Below, piece by piece: positions 1 to 11,540 of a DNA stretch of 64,000 nt. The notes under the pieces are model-generated. The model did no database searches. It had not been told where the DNA came from and saw only the letters and a list, made by a program, of their open reading frames with translations. Source of the stretch: Voacanga thouarsii (Eukaryota > Streptophyta > Magnoliopsida > Gentianales > Apocynaceae); contig JANUWF010003368.1 in the NCBI GenBank assembly GCA_026120185.1, positions 682,001 to 746,000 of the forward strand, written 5' to 3'. A program made the translations under genes and the position numbers. Position 1 is the first letter of the stretch; each line of letters opens with the position of its first letter.

Positions 1-1812
1 TAGCAAGGTAAAACTCCTCCAAACATCTAAACATAAAACCTTAGACTTCCCTATCCCGCAAGCCACGAAATTTCTACCCTCTTAGCCCTCAAAATACATG
101 AAACAAATAGCCTACAACCTACACAAAATTTTGGACAACTTACCCCAAAAATAAAGCCAAAACCGAAACTCTCTACAAGGTAATTGATCTTCAACTCTTC
201 TATTCATCTCTTACTCTATTATTTTCCTTTTTTCTTCCTTAAATCACGTCCATAAGGGACTGATTTTATCCCTTCCTTGGTGAGTCTCGATCAAGGTCAT
301 CCAAGGGGGCCAAACTCTTCAACAATCGATTGAACTCAAGCTAGTCAGTAAGGAGTTGCCGTGTTTTAAGTCTAAATAATTAAGAGGTAATCAAGATCCT
401 ATCTTTACTGATTTAAATGGTCTTAAACTTTAAAATATTGGATTAAGGATGCTTATGGAGTTTAGCATGAAAGTATGAATAAATTAGATTGATGAATATG
501 TTGATGTAAGCCATAGATAAAGCATGTATGAGATATGACATTGATGAATCTTGTCATGATGAATCTAGATCTACGCTAAATAGGCAATGATGAGACCTTT
601 AAATGTTTATGCGACTATTTATGATGATTTTATGTTAATTGAATATATGAGTTGTCATATGGTGAGTTGATCTAGATCAATGCATGGTTATAATCAATAT
701 AATAGTAAAGGGAAGTTATACATGTGAATTAATGAATTAAAGTCCTTAGATACTATGGTTTAACTAGGTGATTAATGAGATCATGGAGAGTCATATTGTA
801 TGAAATAGTGGATGGAATGATTAAATCCTAATTGTGGGATTATTTGCTCTAGATAAGGAAGGAGTGGAAATAAGAGCAATTGATTGAGTTGGATCTAACT
901 GTGATTTATCCAAGTAAGTCCTTGCATAACTGTTTTGATACAAGTTATATGTTTACAAGCAATTTTTACAATGTTATTTAGAATTGATGTCAATATGATG
1001 TTTTTTTCACAAGGATTGAGACTTGACTAAAAATGATGAGTTATAATGGATTGTTGTGATACTTGGATTGGAAACGTGGATGTTTTATTTTCAAAATAAA
1101 TTTATTAAATTTTAATTATTCAAACTCAAAACGATTTCTTACATTATTGTCAAACAATTTGAAAACACTATTACGAAAAACCACGTCTTGTGATCAAACT
1201 AATCAAAGACTTTCGAAAAAGGAAAAATGATTTTGCCCTTAACTGGGGAGCGTTGAGTACTTAGCGAGGGTAGGTTAGTGGTACTAGTTTTGAAGAGCAA
1301 GAGTGAGTCTTCTGGTAGGAGGCCACCTCCAGAAAATAAACTCAACTTGGAGAGGCGATAGTACTACTTAGTCAAGCCGTCCGCGCTACCATATTGGTCC
1401 ATGTGGACATTATTTATCAAGATTGGACAGCCGGAATGTTGGGTGTAGAGATGGAGGTGTATCTCACCTAGTAGGTGGATCCCCTACTGTCTATTATTGA
1501 AAGAATACATTAAGAAGCTATCATGGTGGTAATCATGATATGGATTGTGTTACTATATTGTTGAATCATTTTCTAATTCTTACCTAATGAATTATGATTA
1601 TGTTGAAATGATGATTTGTTGTGAACTATTTTGGATTTATGGAGCATAGCTCATTTGTATAACTGTTATTGAGGAAATTGACTTGCAAACACGATTTTGT
1701 GATTTTGATAAACCTATATACACGAAATTATTACAATTGACACTTGCACACATGGGACTTGCTGAGATGTCAATCTCACACATTTTATATCATAATTTCA
1801 GAGGATTGCTTA

Positions 1813-3043
1813 TGTTAGCCCTAAGGGCTTTCTTCTATATTTTGACTTATGACAAACATTGATATGGACTAACTTGTTAATCTATTGTGATAGGACAGAT
1901 TTGACCTTTATTCTTCTAAAGCACTCAGATAAGATTATTTGGAAACTCTTTTGTGATTGAATTCAAGGATGAAAGATCAAAAGAGAAGAATGAAGTATAT
2001 GTAGTTGCATATTAAGAAGTCCTTTATGAAGAATAGTTTAGACTAGGAAGTGTTATTAAGGTATATATATTAATTCCTATGTCTCTTTATCTCTTGATTC
2101 ATTTGACTTTACCTTGAAGCACCAAAGGAGAAGGTTTCAAAGTTTTTGAAAATCTCAAAATTTTGGATTGAATAATTTGAATCCAAAAGATTCATCTAAA
2201 ATCCTATAAACTGTGTTGAAAAGTTTCTGCCTGAAATAGTTTCATTTTGAACTTACATTTTAGATGCATCGTCGTCCAAATTTCGAGTCCAAAACACGGA
2301 TAAGTATAGCCGTTTCTTTATGACCGTTGGCACTTTACATTTTGGCTCTATAAATAGCCTCTAAAGCAAAATTAGAGATAAGATTTTTGAAACATTTATC
2401 TTAGAAATACTATTATTCGATATTTTCAAAAATCTCCTTTTATCATTGCTTCAAAGTGAATTCATTTTGTATCAAATGTAAAAGTACTTGTGCTTTGTAT
2501 CCGAGTAAACATCTGCTTAAATAAGTGAGCTTTTTACTGTTCTATTGATATTCAAATCTCTGTTGTAGTGCAAGGTTGTGGTGTAAAACCCGTTGGTGTG
2601 AGCCTTGTGTTGGTTATTGTTCAAGGTTGTGGTGTAAAACCTAGTTGGGGTGATCCTTGATATTATTGCTTGATTGAGAAGTTTTGGAAAATCTAGTGTA
2701 GTGATCCTCTCTTGTATGTGGTACTATTTGATTTTATTAAATGAAGTAAATGAAATGTAGTTAAAAATCCTTAAGTGTGAGCTTAAGGTAGTGGATGTAG
2801 ATCTTGATAGATCAAACCACTATGCATTCCTTGTCTCACTTCATTTTGTTATTCATTTACTGCCTTGAGTTTCTTTCTTTGTCTAAATCTGGATTTACAT
2901 CTACAAGTTCTTGGATAACTTTCTATGTTTCCATAAAGTCGGTCCAAGCAACTTGGTGATCATCATTATCTTGCATTTTAGACAAATTGCAAAAAGTTTT
3001 TAGCTTGCCAAAAATCTTATTCACCCCCCTCTAAGGTTTTTCA
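1813..3043 (+). repeat. 5' LTR of Sirevirus S1
   Basis: Begins TGTTAGCCCTAAGGG and ends AAGGTTTTTCA, TG...CA bounded, 1231 bp. It contains a TATA box and, downstream, a motif GTTGTGGTGTAAAACC that occurs twice about 55 bp apart (near 2573 and 2625). It keeps a 43-bp stretch (1985-2027) that the 3' LTR has lost. Confidence 0.92.
2349..2356 (+). promoter_or_regulatory. TATA box of S1 5' LTR
   Basis: TATAAATA in the context GCTCTATAAATAGCC. The same motif is kept at 13491-13498 in the 3' LTR, and the related S2 LTR has TATAAAAG at a similar place (about 30210-30217, minus). It probably marks the U3/R boundary region, with transcription starting roughly 30 bp downstream. Confidence 0.6.
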
Positions 3044-3045
3044 CT

Positions 3046-3057
3046 TAATATCAGAGC
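3046..3057 (+). other. Primer binding site of S1 (initiator tRNA-Met), decayed
   Basis: TAATATCAGAGC two bases after the 5' LTR. It matches the usual TGGTATCAGAGC complement of the plant initiator tRNA-Met 3' end at all but two positions. Both changes are G to A, as expected from deamination. Confidence 0.75.
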
Positions 3058-3103
3058 TTGGTCTATATATTCTTGGTTTAACAACTTTGTAGAAAAGATC
3101 TTA

Positions 3104-4960
3104 ATGGCAAGCTCATCCTCTTTTCCATATGTTGAAGAGTCTTCAACGAATCATCCTCCTTTATTCAATGGAAGCAACTATACTTTCTGAAAAAATATAA
3201 TGAAAATTTATGTGTGTTCTATTAACTTTGAGTTATGGAGTTTGATAGAAAATGGTTATTTTATTCCATCAAAGATGATTGATGGTATAAAAATACCTAA
3301 ACAAAATGATGAATATAGTGTGGAAGACAATACAAATATGACTCTAAATTTTTAAGCTATGAATATTTTATGTTGTGCACTAGATGCGACTGAAAACAAC
3401 CGTGTTAGTGGTTTTGCTTTACCCCATGAAATGTGGAGATTACTTGAAGTCACCAATGAGGGGACAAACCAAGTCAAAGAATCAAAATTGGGGCTTCTAA
3501 TTCATTACTATGAATTGTTTACTATGAGGCCAAATGAAAGCATCACTGATATGTTCACAAGATTTACTAATATCTCAAATGGTCTTAAAGCTTACGGGAA
3601 GGTTTACTCCCTTGGGGAACAAAACCAGAAAATTCTAAATGCTTTACCAAAAAGCTGGCAGCATAAAACTCTTGCTATAGAAGAATCTAAGGATTTAAAA
3701 TCCTTATCCACTGAAGAGTTGATCGGATCTCTTCTAATTCATGAGATGAAGCTCAAAAGATTTCATGAATCTGATGATCATGATAGAGGCAAAAAAGGGA
3801 TAGCATTGAAGGCTGAAAATGAAGATGAAGAAACAAGCCTGTTGGAAAGCAGTAAGGGCATGGAAATGGACAATGATGACTTGGCGATGATAGTAAAGAA
3901 ATTCAGAAGAATGTTCAACAAAGGAAACTTCAAAAGAGGAAGGAAGTTTATAAGAAAGAAAAGACAAACCTTTGGATTCAAACCTCAATGTTATGAATGT
4001 AAAAGTACTGATCACTTCATTGCCGACTGTCCTGTTGCAAAAGGTAAAGAAGGAAGAACGTCTAAAAAGAAGAAAGATATGAAGGCAAAGAAAGGTAAAG
4101 GCTTGATGGGAACTTGGGACTTAAATGAAATTGAGTCCGAAGATGGAGATTCTGAAGAAGAAAATGCCAACATATGTTTTATGGCTTTGGGAAATGAGGT
4201 AAACTCTTCTACATCTATTTGCATGCCTAATTCGCTTATTTCTATGACTGAAAAGCATGTTGATCTAAATTTGTTAAGTGATATGCTTCATGAATTAAAA
4301 AAACTGTCCAGAAGAAAGAAATGAAGTTGAAGATTAAATGTTTAATGGAAGACAACGAAGTATTGTTAAATGATAATAAAATGTCTCTTGAGTCACATAT
4401 GTGTATTATCATTGAGAAAGATGTGATCATGATTGCCTTACAATATGCATCTCTAGAAAATAAAAACTTGTATGATAAAATTCAAACTCTTGAAAGTATG
4501 GTCAGCACTTTTGATGATATAAAAAATAGAGTAAATGATATTACCAATTGCATTGAAAAATTCACAAATGGTAAAAGCAATCTGGAAAAGTTGCTCGTAA
4601 CTCATTATCAAATTGGTAACCGGAGTGGCTTAGGATATAGACATGAGGATAAAGATAAAATTTGCCAGCCCAGATTTGTTTATGCTGAAAATCGAAGTTG
4701 GTTAGGATATGAACATGATAATAAGAACAAAAAGAACAAGTCTCAATATGTTAAACCTGCTTCTTCTTACAATACACATAAAGCTTGCACATATTGTGAA
4801 AAACCTGGACATATAGTTTCAAGATGTCTTATTGAAAGAATTATGGAATATGGTAAAGCTACATTTTGGAAAATCAAATAAAATGTTACTAACCTTCATG
4901 AACCCAAGAAAATATGGGTGCCAAAAATCATTCCTCCTTTTCATGTATAGGCACGGTTTT
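3104..4960 (+). pseudogene. Sirevirus gag (capsid/nucleocapsid), broken
   Basis: Gag is the structural particle protein. The start is the ATG at 3104, the first after the primer site. The frame reads a UBN2-type capsid region (motifs LLEVTNEGTNQVKESKLG near codon 125, TRFTNISNGL, LPKSWQ, SLSTEELIGSL), then a Lys-rich stretch with a CCHC knuckle CYECKSTDHFIADC. A frameshift near 4320 moves it to another frame, which holds a coiled-coil-like segment and a second knuckle CTYCEKPGHIVSRC (about 4790-4832), then KKIWVPK. Stops in frame: TGA at 3188 (a Trp codon in the family) and TAA near 3353; after the frameshift, TAA at 4879 and several more before protease. Protease follows in the same frame, as is normal for copia gag-pol. 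Confidence 0.9.
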
Positions 4961-6600
4961 GAAGCTTCACCAAGTAGTTCTTGGACAGCAGTTGTTCAAT
5001 ACACATGATTGGAAACGTAGCTTTGTTAGAAGTTATTCAGACCACAAATGAAGGGTTTGTCACATTTAGAGACAAGAAGAAAGGAAAGATTCTCGGCATT
5101 AGTAATATTGGTAAAGGTTCCTTGACAATTATAAAGCAAGTTTTACTTTTTGATGATTTGAAATATAACTTGCCTAGCATTAGCCAACTTTGTGACAATG
5201 GTTGCAAAGTCATTTTTGAAAAAGATTCTTGTTCTATACTTGATAGTGGAAATCTCAAAACAATCTTTACTGCCAAACGTATGGGAAATGTATATGTGTT
5301 TTATCTTAATGACCTTGTAGCTAATGGAATTAGATGCCTATCTGTTCATGACAATAATGGTTACCTTTGGCATAGAAGATTAAGTCATGTATCTTTTAAT
5401 TTGCTAAATAAATTATCTTCAAAAGAACTTGTTATGGGACTACCAAAAATGAATTTGATAAACACAAAATTTGTGATGCATGTCAGTTTAGGAAACAAAT
5501 CAAAACCTGTTTTAAACCAAAGAAAATGATTTCTACTTCAAACCCACTTGAATTAATTCATATGGATTTATTTGGACCTATAATGACTGCTAGTCTTGGA
5601 GGTAAGAAATATGCATATGTACTTGTTGATGATTTTTCTAGATTTTCTTGGACTTTATTTCTTGGACAAAAGGATGAAGCCTTTTCTGAATTTTCAAAAC
5701 TGATAACATGCGTCTAAAACTCAATTTGATACAAGATGATTTCTATTAGAAGTGATAATGGCAAAGAATTCTGCAACAATGAATTTACTCACTTCTGTGA
5801 TGAAAATGGAGTCTTTCACAATTTTTCAACAGTAAAAACCCCTTAACAAAATGGTGTTGTTGAAAGGAAAAATCGCACTTTGAAAGAAATGGCTAGATTA
5901 ATGTTTTCTGAAAATGTCCTTCCAAAATACTTTTGGGTGGAAGTTGTTAACACAGCGTGCTATATAATACACCGAGTTATGCTAAGACCATTTTTGAGAA
6001 AAATTTCGTTTGAACTTATGTTTAATAAAACTTCTTCTATCTCTTATTTTAAAGTATTTTGATGTAAATGTTTTTATCCTAAATATAAGAGATAATCTTG
6101 AAAAATTTGATAGTAAGTCCGATAAGGCCATATTTCTTGGTTATTCTTCCAACAAAAAGGCATATAGAGTATACAACAAAAGAACTCTTTGTGTGGAAGA
6201 ATCTGTGAATGTTATGTTTAATGAATCTAATATTTATACTTCAAAAAGAGATAACAATGATGTAGGGAGTTCAAAAGAAGTTAAGTTAGATCAAGTCAAA
6301 GTTCCACCGTTAGACACTCATGCAAAAGAAGAAAAGATTGAAGAGCTGCAGATTGAACAAGAAAAAGAACAAACTGAAGATTTTACGAATCAACAATTGC
6401 CAAAAAATTGGAAATACAAAATAGGTCATCCCAAAGAACAAATTATTAGAGATCCAAACCATAGAGTAAAAACTAAACGGTATTTCATTGACAACTTTGC
6501 TTTTCTCTCAAGTATTGAACCTAGCTGCATTGATATTACATTGCATGATAAATTTTGGATTATTGCCATGCAAGAAGAGTTAAATCAATTCGAAAAAAAT
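4961..6600 (+). pseudogene. Sirevirus pol: protease and integrase part, broken
   Basis: Protease begins about 4975 with LDSSCSIHMIGN; the usual active-site D-S-G reads D-S-S. A GAG-pre-integrase segment follows (YLWHRRLSHVSFNLLNKL, about 5365-5420). The integrase core starts at 5526 (LELIHMDLFGP with the first catalytic Asp), then IRSDNGKEF near 5752 and NGVVERKNRTL near 5850 with the catalytic Glu, so the D,D,E residues survive while the frame is cut by stops (TAG/TAA near 5715 and 5845) and shifts (near 6055). The conserved KFDSKSDKAIFLGYSSNKKA stretch lies near 6105. Role: cleaves the polyprotein and inserts cDNA. Confidence 0.9.
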
Positions 6601-9545
6601 TAGGTTTGGAAACTTGTTCCTAGACTGCATGATCGTCCTGTTATTGGTACTAAATGGGTTTTTAGAAATAAACTTGATGAAAATGGGGCTATGATTAGAA
6701 ATAAAGCTAGATTAGTCACCCAAGAATTTAATCAAGAAGAAGGTATTGATTGTGATGAGACATTCACACCTGTTGCTAGACTAGAGTCCATATGAATGTT
6801 GCTTGCTTTTGCATCCTTCAAAAATTTCATACTCTATCAACTGGATGTCAAAAGTGCATTTCTAAATGGCTTTATTGAGGAGAAAGTGTATGTTGAACAA
6901 CCTCCAGGTTTTATTCATGAGCGCATTCCAAATAATGTTTTCAAACTTTCTAAAGCTTTCTATGGATTAAAACAAACTCCAAGAGCTTGGTATGAAAGAC
7001 TTAGTGGATTCTTGATTTCAAAAGGATTTTCTAGAGGCTGATAATACCTTGTTCATCAAATCTGATAATTCTAGTAATTTACTGATTGTTCAAATCTATG
7101 TTGATATCATTTTTTGTGCTACTAACCACTCTTTGTGTAAGATGTTTGCTAAGACTATGCAGCAAGAATTTGAAATGAGTATGATAGGAGAATTAAAATT
7201 CTTCCTTGGACTGCAAATTAAGCAAACTAAGGATGGTATCTTCATAAATTAAGCTAAGTATGCCAAGGAGTTGCTCAAAAGATTTGGAATGAATGAAGCA
7301 AAAGAAATTAGCACACCTATGAGTACATCCATAAAACTTGATCATGATGAAAATGGTAAGAAGGTAGATGTATATAAGTATAGAGGTATAATTGGGAGTT
7401 TACTCTATCTTACTGCTAGCCGACCAGATATCATGTTTTCGGTATGTCTTTGTGCTCATTTTCAATCCCATTTGAAGGAATCACATCTATGTGCTGTAAA
7501 ACGTATACTCTGATATTTAATTGGCACATATGATTATGGATTATGGTATCCTCACACTAATGCATTTGATCTTATAGGATACACTAATGTAGATTATGCA
7601 GGATGTAAAGTTGAAAGAAAAAGTACTAGTGGCCATTGTCAATTTCTTGGACAATCTCTTATGTCATGGCACAGTAAAAAGCAAGCGTGTGTATCCTTAT
7701 CCACCATTGAGGCTAAAAATATTGCAGTTGGGAGTTATTGTGTTTAAATCTTGTGGATGAAGAATACGTTGCTAGATTTTAATCTTAATTTTAATTTGTA
7801 CCTATATTGTGTGATAATATAAGTACTATCTGCTAGAATTCGTGGACTCCTAAACGCAGAAAACATTCACGAATCCCTCCCGAGGACCTAAGTAAACGAT
7901 TAAGAAGATCTAAGGTTTAAGAATTACCTCTGGTTGCTGTAATTGAAATCCTTCGATTCTGATTGCGCTGTTGTACGTTCAACCCGAACAATCACCAGAC
8001 GCTTCAGTATGCGAACATCCTCTATCGGATACACACCGCGAACTCACTCGATACCCGGGGAGTGCTTGCGCCTAGGGTTTGAGAGGTTTTTTTCCTCTTC
8101 TGGTAGAGAATGGCATGAATGTTCTCAACCGAAAAAATTGGACTATTGAAAAGACAGCTAGGGTTTTCTTAAAAATCCCCGAACCTCTTAGAGTCCAACC
8201 CTAATAATATCTTATCATATTCTAATTTAAATTCAAATTAAATTAAAATTGATATGATAAGATTCTGCCATTATCTCGGTAATTTAACTAATTAATTTAC
8301 CGAGTCAGATTCTTATAATCTGGACATCATCCAAATACATCGAATGTGGACATATTTTCAGATTCATTGTATCTGGTAAATTTTCTAAGTACGATTAACT
8401 TAGACATATTTCCAGATTCATCGAATCTGGTCACCAGAAAAATAACCTAACAAGTTCGCTTATTGTGTGACCCTATAGGTTCATTTAACACTGGCAGTGT
8501 GCCTAAATCATATTTAAATGACCCACAAGTTATAAGCGGTTTCTAGCAAAACATCATAACTATCCAGGTTAAATGAAGATCGGTGATCTCTTTGAATCAA
8601 ACCATAATTTTATATTTAGTCCTTTTGTCACACGATATCCAGATTAAGTATAAGGCACGGAGCATGTCATCCTTATTAAACTTAATCAATTATTTCTTGA
8701 TTTCATAGTAGACTGTTCAAATAAATGATATCAATATCTTAGATTGATATATTTGAGTACGGCCATGCATTTTTAACAGTCTAACTTATCAAGGGGCCCA
8801 TGGATATCTCTCCTATAATTGAGAGGGACAAATTCCTTCACAATCAATCATATTCCTCTCCTTAATTTATTCTATATCCAACAGTAGTCTTATTTATTAT
8901 CTGGTTAAAGACAACTTTAGACAATGTCAAAATATACAATTTATCAAGTAGGAAACTATGATGAATTTAGGTCGAAGGACTTTCAATATTATTATGGCTA
9001 GAAAGTACTTATGACATATTCCATGAAGTACTCTCACAGTGGGTCATGTCCAATACAATGTTCTCTAACATTTATTTATGTCTTGACTCGATATCACAAA
9101 TATCCATGGCCAGTAAAACATAGCCATCAAGTCACAAATATACTAATCTTAATTTATTATTATTCCAATAATAATAATCGATTAGGGACGGTTTTAGAAT
9201 AGTCATTGTATTCATTGTAGGGTTTTACTATCAAGTCACGTACTTGATGACCACAAAACAAAACTCACTATTCATGGAAAGGAAAGCCTCATATTATTAT
9301 ATAAAGCATAATGACAATAGTATAAGTACAAATTGACTCTAGGGCATATCCCCAACACTATCAATCTGACAAAAAATCCTGTTCAGCATTCTAGGACAAA
9401 GCACATAGAAGTTAAACATCACTTCATCCGAGATCATGCGCTTAAAGGCAATGTGTGTGTGTTGAATACATTTCAACAGATGAACAACTTGCAGATATAT
9501 TCACTAAACCTCTAGCTGAGGATAGATTCAACAATCTGAGAAGAG
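6601..9545 (+). pseudogene. Sirevirus pol: reverse transcriptase and RNase H, split by a solo LTR
   Basis: RT starts about 6604 (motifs VWKLVPR, GTKWVFRNKLDENG, QLDVKSAFLNGFIEEKVY near 6840, YGLKQTPRAWYERL near 6960). The catalytic YVDD reads YVDI (about 7098), a lost Asp. Stops include TAG at 6601, TGA near 6795, frameshift near 7040 and TAA near 7252. The SRPDI region is near 7420. RNase H begins about 7560; its last conserved segment (TKHIEVKHHFIRDH, then ADIFTKPLAEDRF) resumes at 9363 after the inserted LTR. Role: copies element RNA to DNA and removes the RNA strand. Clearly non-functional. Confidence 0.9.
7831..9357 (-). mobile_element. Solo copia-type LTR inside S1 RNase H
   Basis: The 1527-bp insert is bounded TG...CA and flanked by a perfect 5-bp duplication CTATC (7826-7830 and 9358-9362). 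Its reverse complement begins TGTTGGGGATATGCCC and matches the solo LTR at 22590-24113 along most of its length, in opposite orientation, so the element points to the minus strand. No internal coding region, primer site or second LTR. Inferred origin: recombination between the two LTRs of a full element after insertion. Confidence 0.92.
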
Positions 9546-10003
9546 GTTTGTAAATTACAAGAATTTGAAAACTAACCATGTGCCATAAGTTTTTTTTTTT
9601 TTTTTGGTAGGATTTGTGAAGAAAAAGGTTTCGGAAACAGTGTTTTGAATCCAAAATGCACCGTCATCTGATTTGGATGTAGCTGTTGAATTTAAATCCC
9701 TCTTCCAAAATGCATTTCAGGAAAACACTCTTTTGGATGATAGTTTCGGATTGGGTCTAGTTCCAAAATCCATCTTTAATATCTTTCTTATTCCAAATTT
9801 TGAATTTCAAAAAAATTGGTTTGTACATTTTTCTAAACTTCTTTGAAAAACTTATGTTTTCAAAGCACTTTATTTCATATTACTCAAAGACATTCAAAAC
9901 ACTCTGATTTTTTCTCTCAAAACCCTTATAACCATCCCTTCCAAATCATTTGTGCTCTTCCTGTTCAAAAATTGACAGTCCAGAAAAAGCTCCAATCTTT
10001 CAA
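9546..10003 (+). other. Spacer between S1 pol and the envelope-like ORF
   Basis: Non-coding 3' end of pol and leader of the downstream ORF. It has an oligo-T run at 9590-9606 and CCAAAATGCA-type motifs (9649, 9705) that also occur around 12600. S2 carries related sequence at the same place on the minus strand (about 20560-20830). No splice site or promoter could be supported. Confidence 0.5.
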
Positions 10004-11540
10004 ATGGCAAAGATAAAATCTTCGGTTCTGAAACAAAAGAAGGGGCAAAAATCGTCTCCTGTGATGAAGAAAAAGGTTTCAGGTTCAAGCAAGGAAAAAG
10101 AGAAGGAAACTTCTCATCAACTAAACTTCTCCGCATCCCACTATGATTCTTCTGAGTCGTCTCTAGAACAAGTGTGTTCTGAAAATCAGGTACCTCATTT
10201 CCTTGATTCTAAATGCGAGATTGAGTACAATGATTAGGTGTCAAGAAACTGAACGGTTATCTGTGGTTATCGGGTAAACCATTCTACTTTTTCTGAATCT
10301 GTCAAATATTCTGAACATGTTTGATCACATTGGGTGGGGGAGTTTACTGTTTGTTGATGAGAAAATATACACTTCTCTGGTCTGGGAATTTTATGCTAAC
10401 TTAAGGACAGGGAAATTGGAAGAAACTGAGGGTGGTTTTATGATTCGCTGGTATGTGTCGAGAGTGAAGGGCAAAGACATAGAGTTTGATCATAGGCTGT
10501 TCAATAGGATTTGTGATGTAAGAGATACTAGATTTCAATACTTTGAGCTAAACAAATTTCTTGAGGGAAATGACATTTTTTATCTAAAAAATTTTGAGAA
10601 ATTATTCACTGGTGGGAAAAATTTTGAAAATTCTGGAAATAGGAGCTCAAAATGGCTTAATGGTGTTGGTAGAATTCTACATCACATGGTATCGACCATG
10701 ATAGTACCTAGCTATGGGCATAAGACTTCAATTAGTATTCTGCAGATGGTGATTATGTTGGCTCTAGCTAAAGATAGACAGATTAACTTTGGGTTTCTGG
10801 CAACAAAATTGTTGTTGCAGACTAGAAAAACGTCAAGTAAAGCTCTGCCTTTTGGAAATCTCCTAACTAAAGTTTTTAGATTTTTTGAAGTTGATTTAAA
10901 TTCTACTCCCTGTGATCCATCCAAAACAAATGTTTACAGTTTTGATTCCTTTGAAAGGATGGGCTATGTAAGGGAAAATAATACATGGAAATTACTAATA
11001 GAGATTGCAGGAAAAGAGCAGGAAAATTTGATGAAGATTAAGGAGGAAAGGAAGTCTGTTCCTGGTATTGGAACAAAGAGGAAAATTGATGAAGTTCTTC
11101 AGGCAGAATCTTCTGCTAAAGGAAAAGAACAGGACGCAAGCATGTCTGAAAGTATACTGGGTGCAATCAGTTCTTTAGCTGAGAAATTGGACCTTCTCAG
11201 CTGAGAAATTCAAAGCCTTGGAGATAGAATTTCTATTGTTGAAAAATCTGCTAAGCCTACTGCTCTAGTATCTTCCCCTCCGGTATCTGATCATGACAAG
11301 GATGAACCTATTTCAGAGAAAATGTCTGAGCTGCCTATTGAAGAAAAGGCTCATTCTCCTGAACCATCTTAGCAACCATCTCCTATAAAGGAAACAGTAA
11401 TTCCTTCTGCTTCTCCCAAGCCCAAACCTTCTGAAAAATGACAAAAACATGTTATGGTGAAGAGAAAATCAAACAGAATTGCAGGTCAACATTCCAATAA
11501 GGGTGTTGGATCAAAAGCTGAAACGATAAATATATCCTAG
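10004..11540 (+). pseudogene. Envelope-like ORF of Sirevirus S1 (putative plant transposon protein domain), broken
   Basis: The ORF starts at ATG 10004 with a Lys/Ser-rich N-terminus (MAKIKSSVLKQKKGQKSS). A frameshift between about 10240 and 10320 precedes a ~295-codon open stretch (10317-11204). This has the pattern of the putative plant transposon domain found in Sirevirus and Athila envelope-like proteins: VWEFYANLRTG, then VKGKDIEFDHRLFNRI, then a long helical part ending FGNLLTKVFRFFEVDL. A heptad-like segment and a Pro/Ser/Glu-rich tail follow, ending KRKSNRIAG before TAG at 11538. Three in-frame stops (11202, 11370, 11439) all fit C-to-T changes. I saw no clear signal peptide or membrane segment. 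Function in plants is unknown; the name envelope-like rests on position. Confidence 0.75.

Noticed and set aside
3734..4224. Minus-strand frames over S1 gag
   Set aside because: Shadows of the gag coding region.
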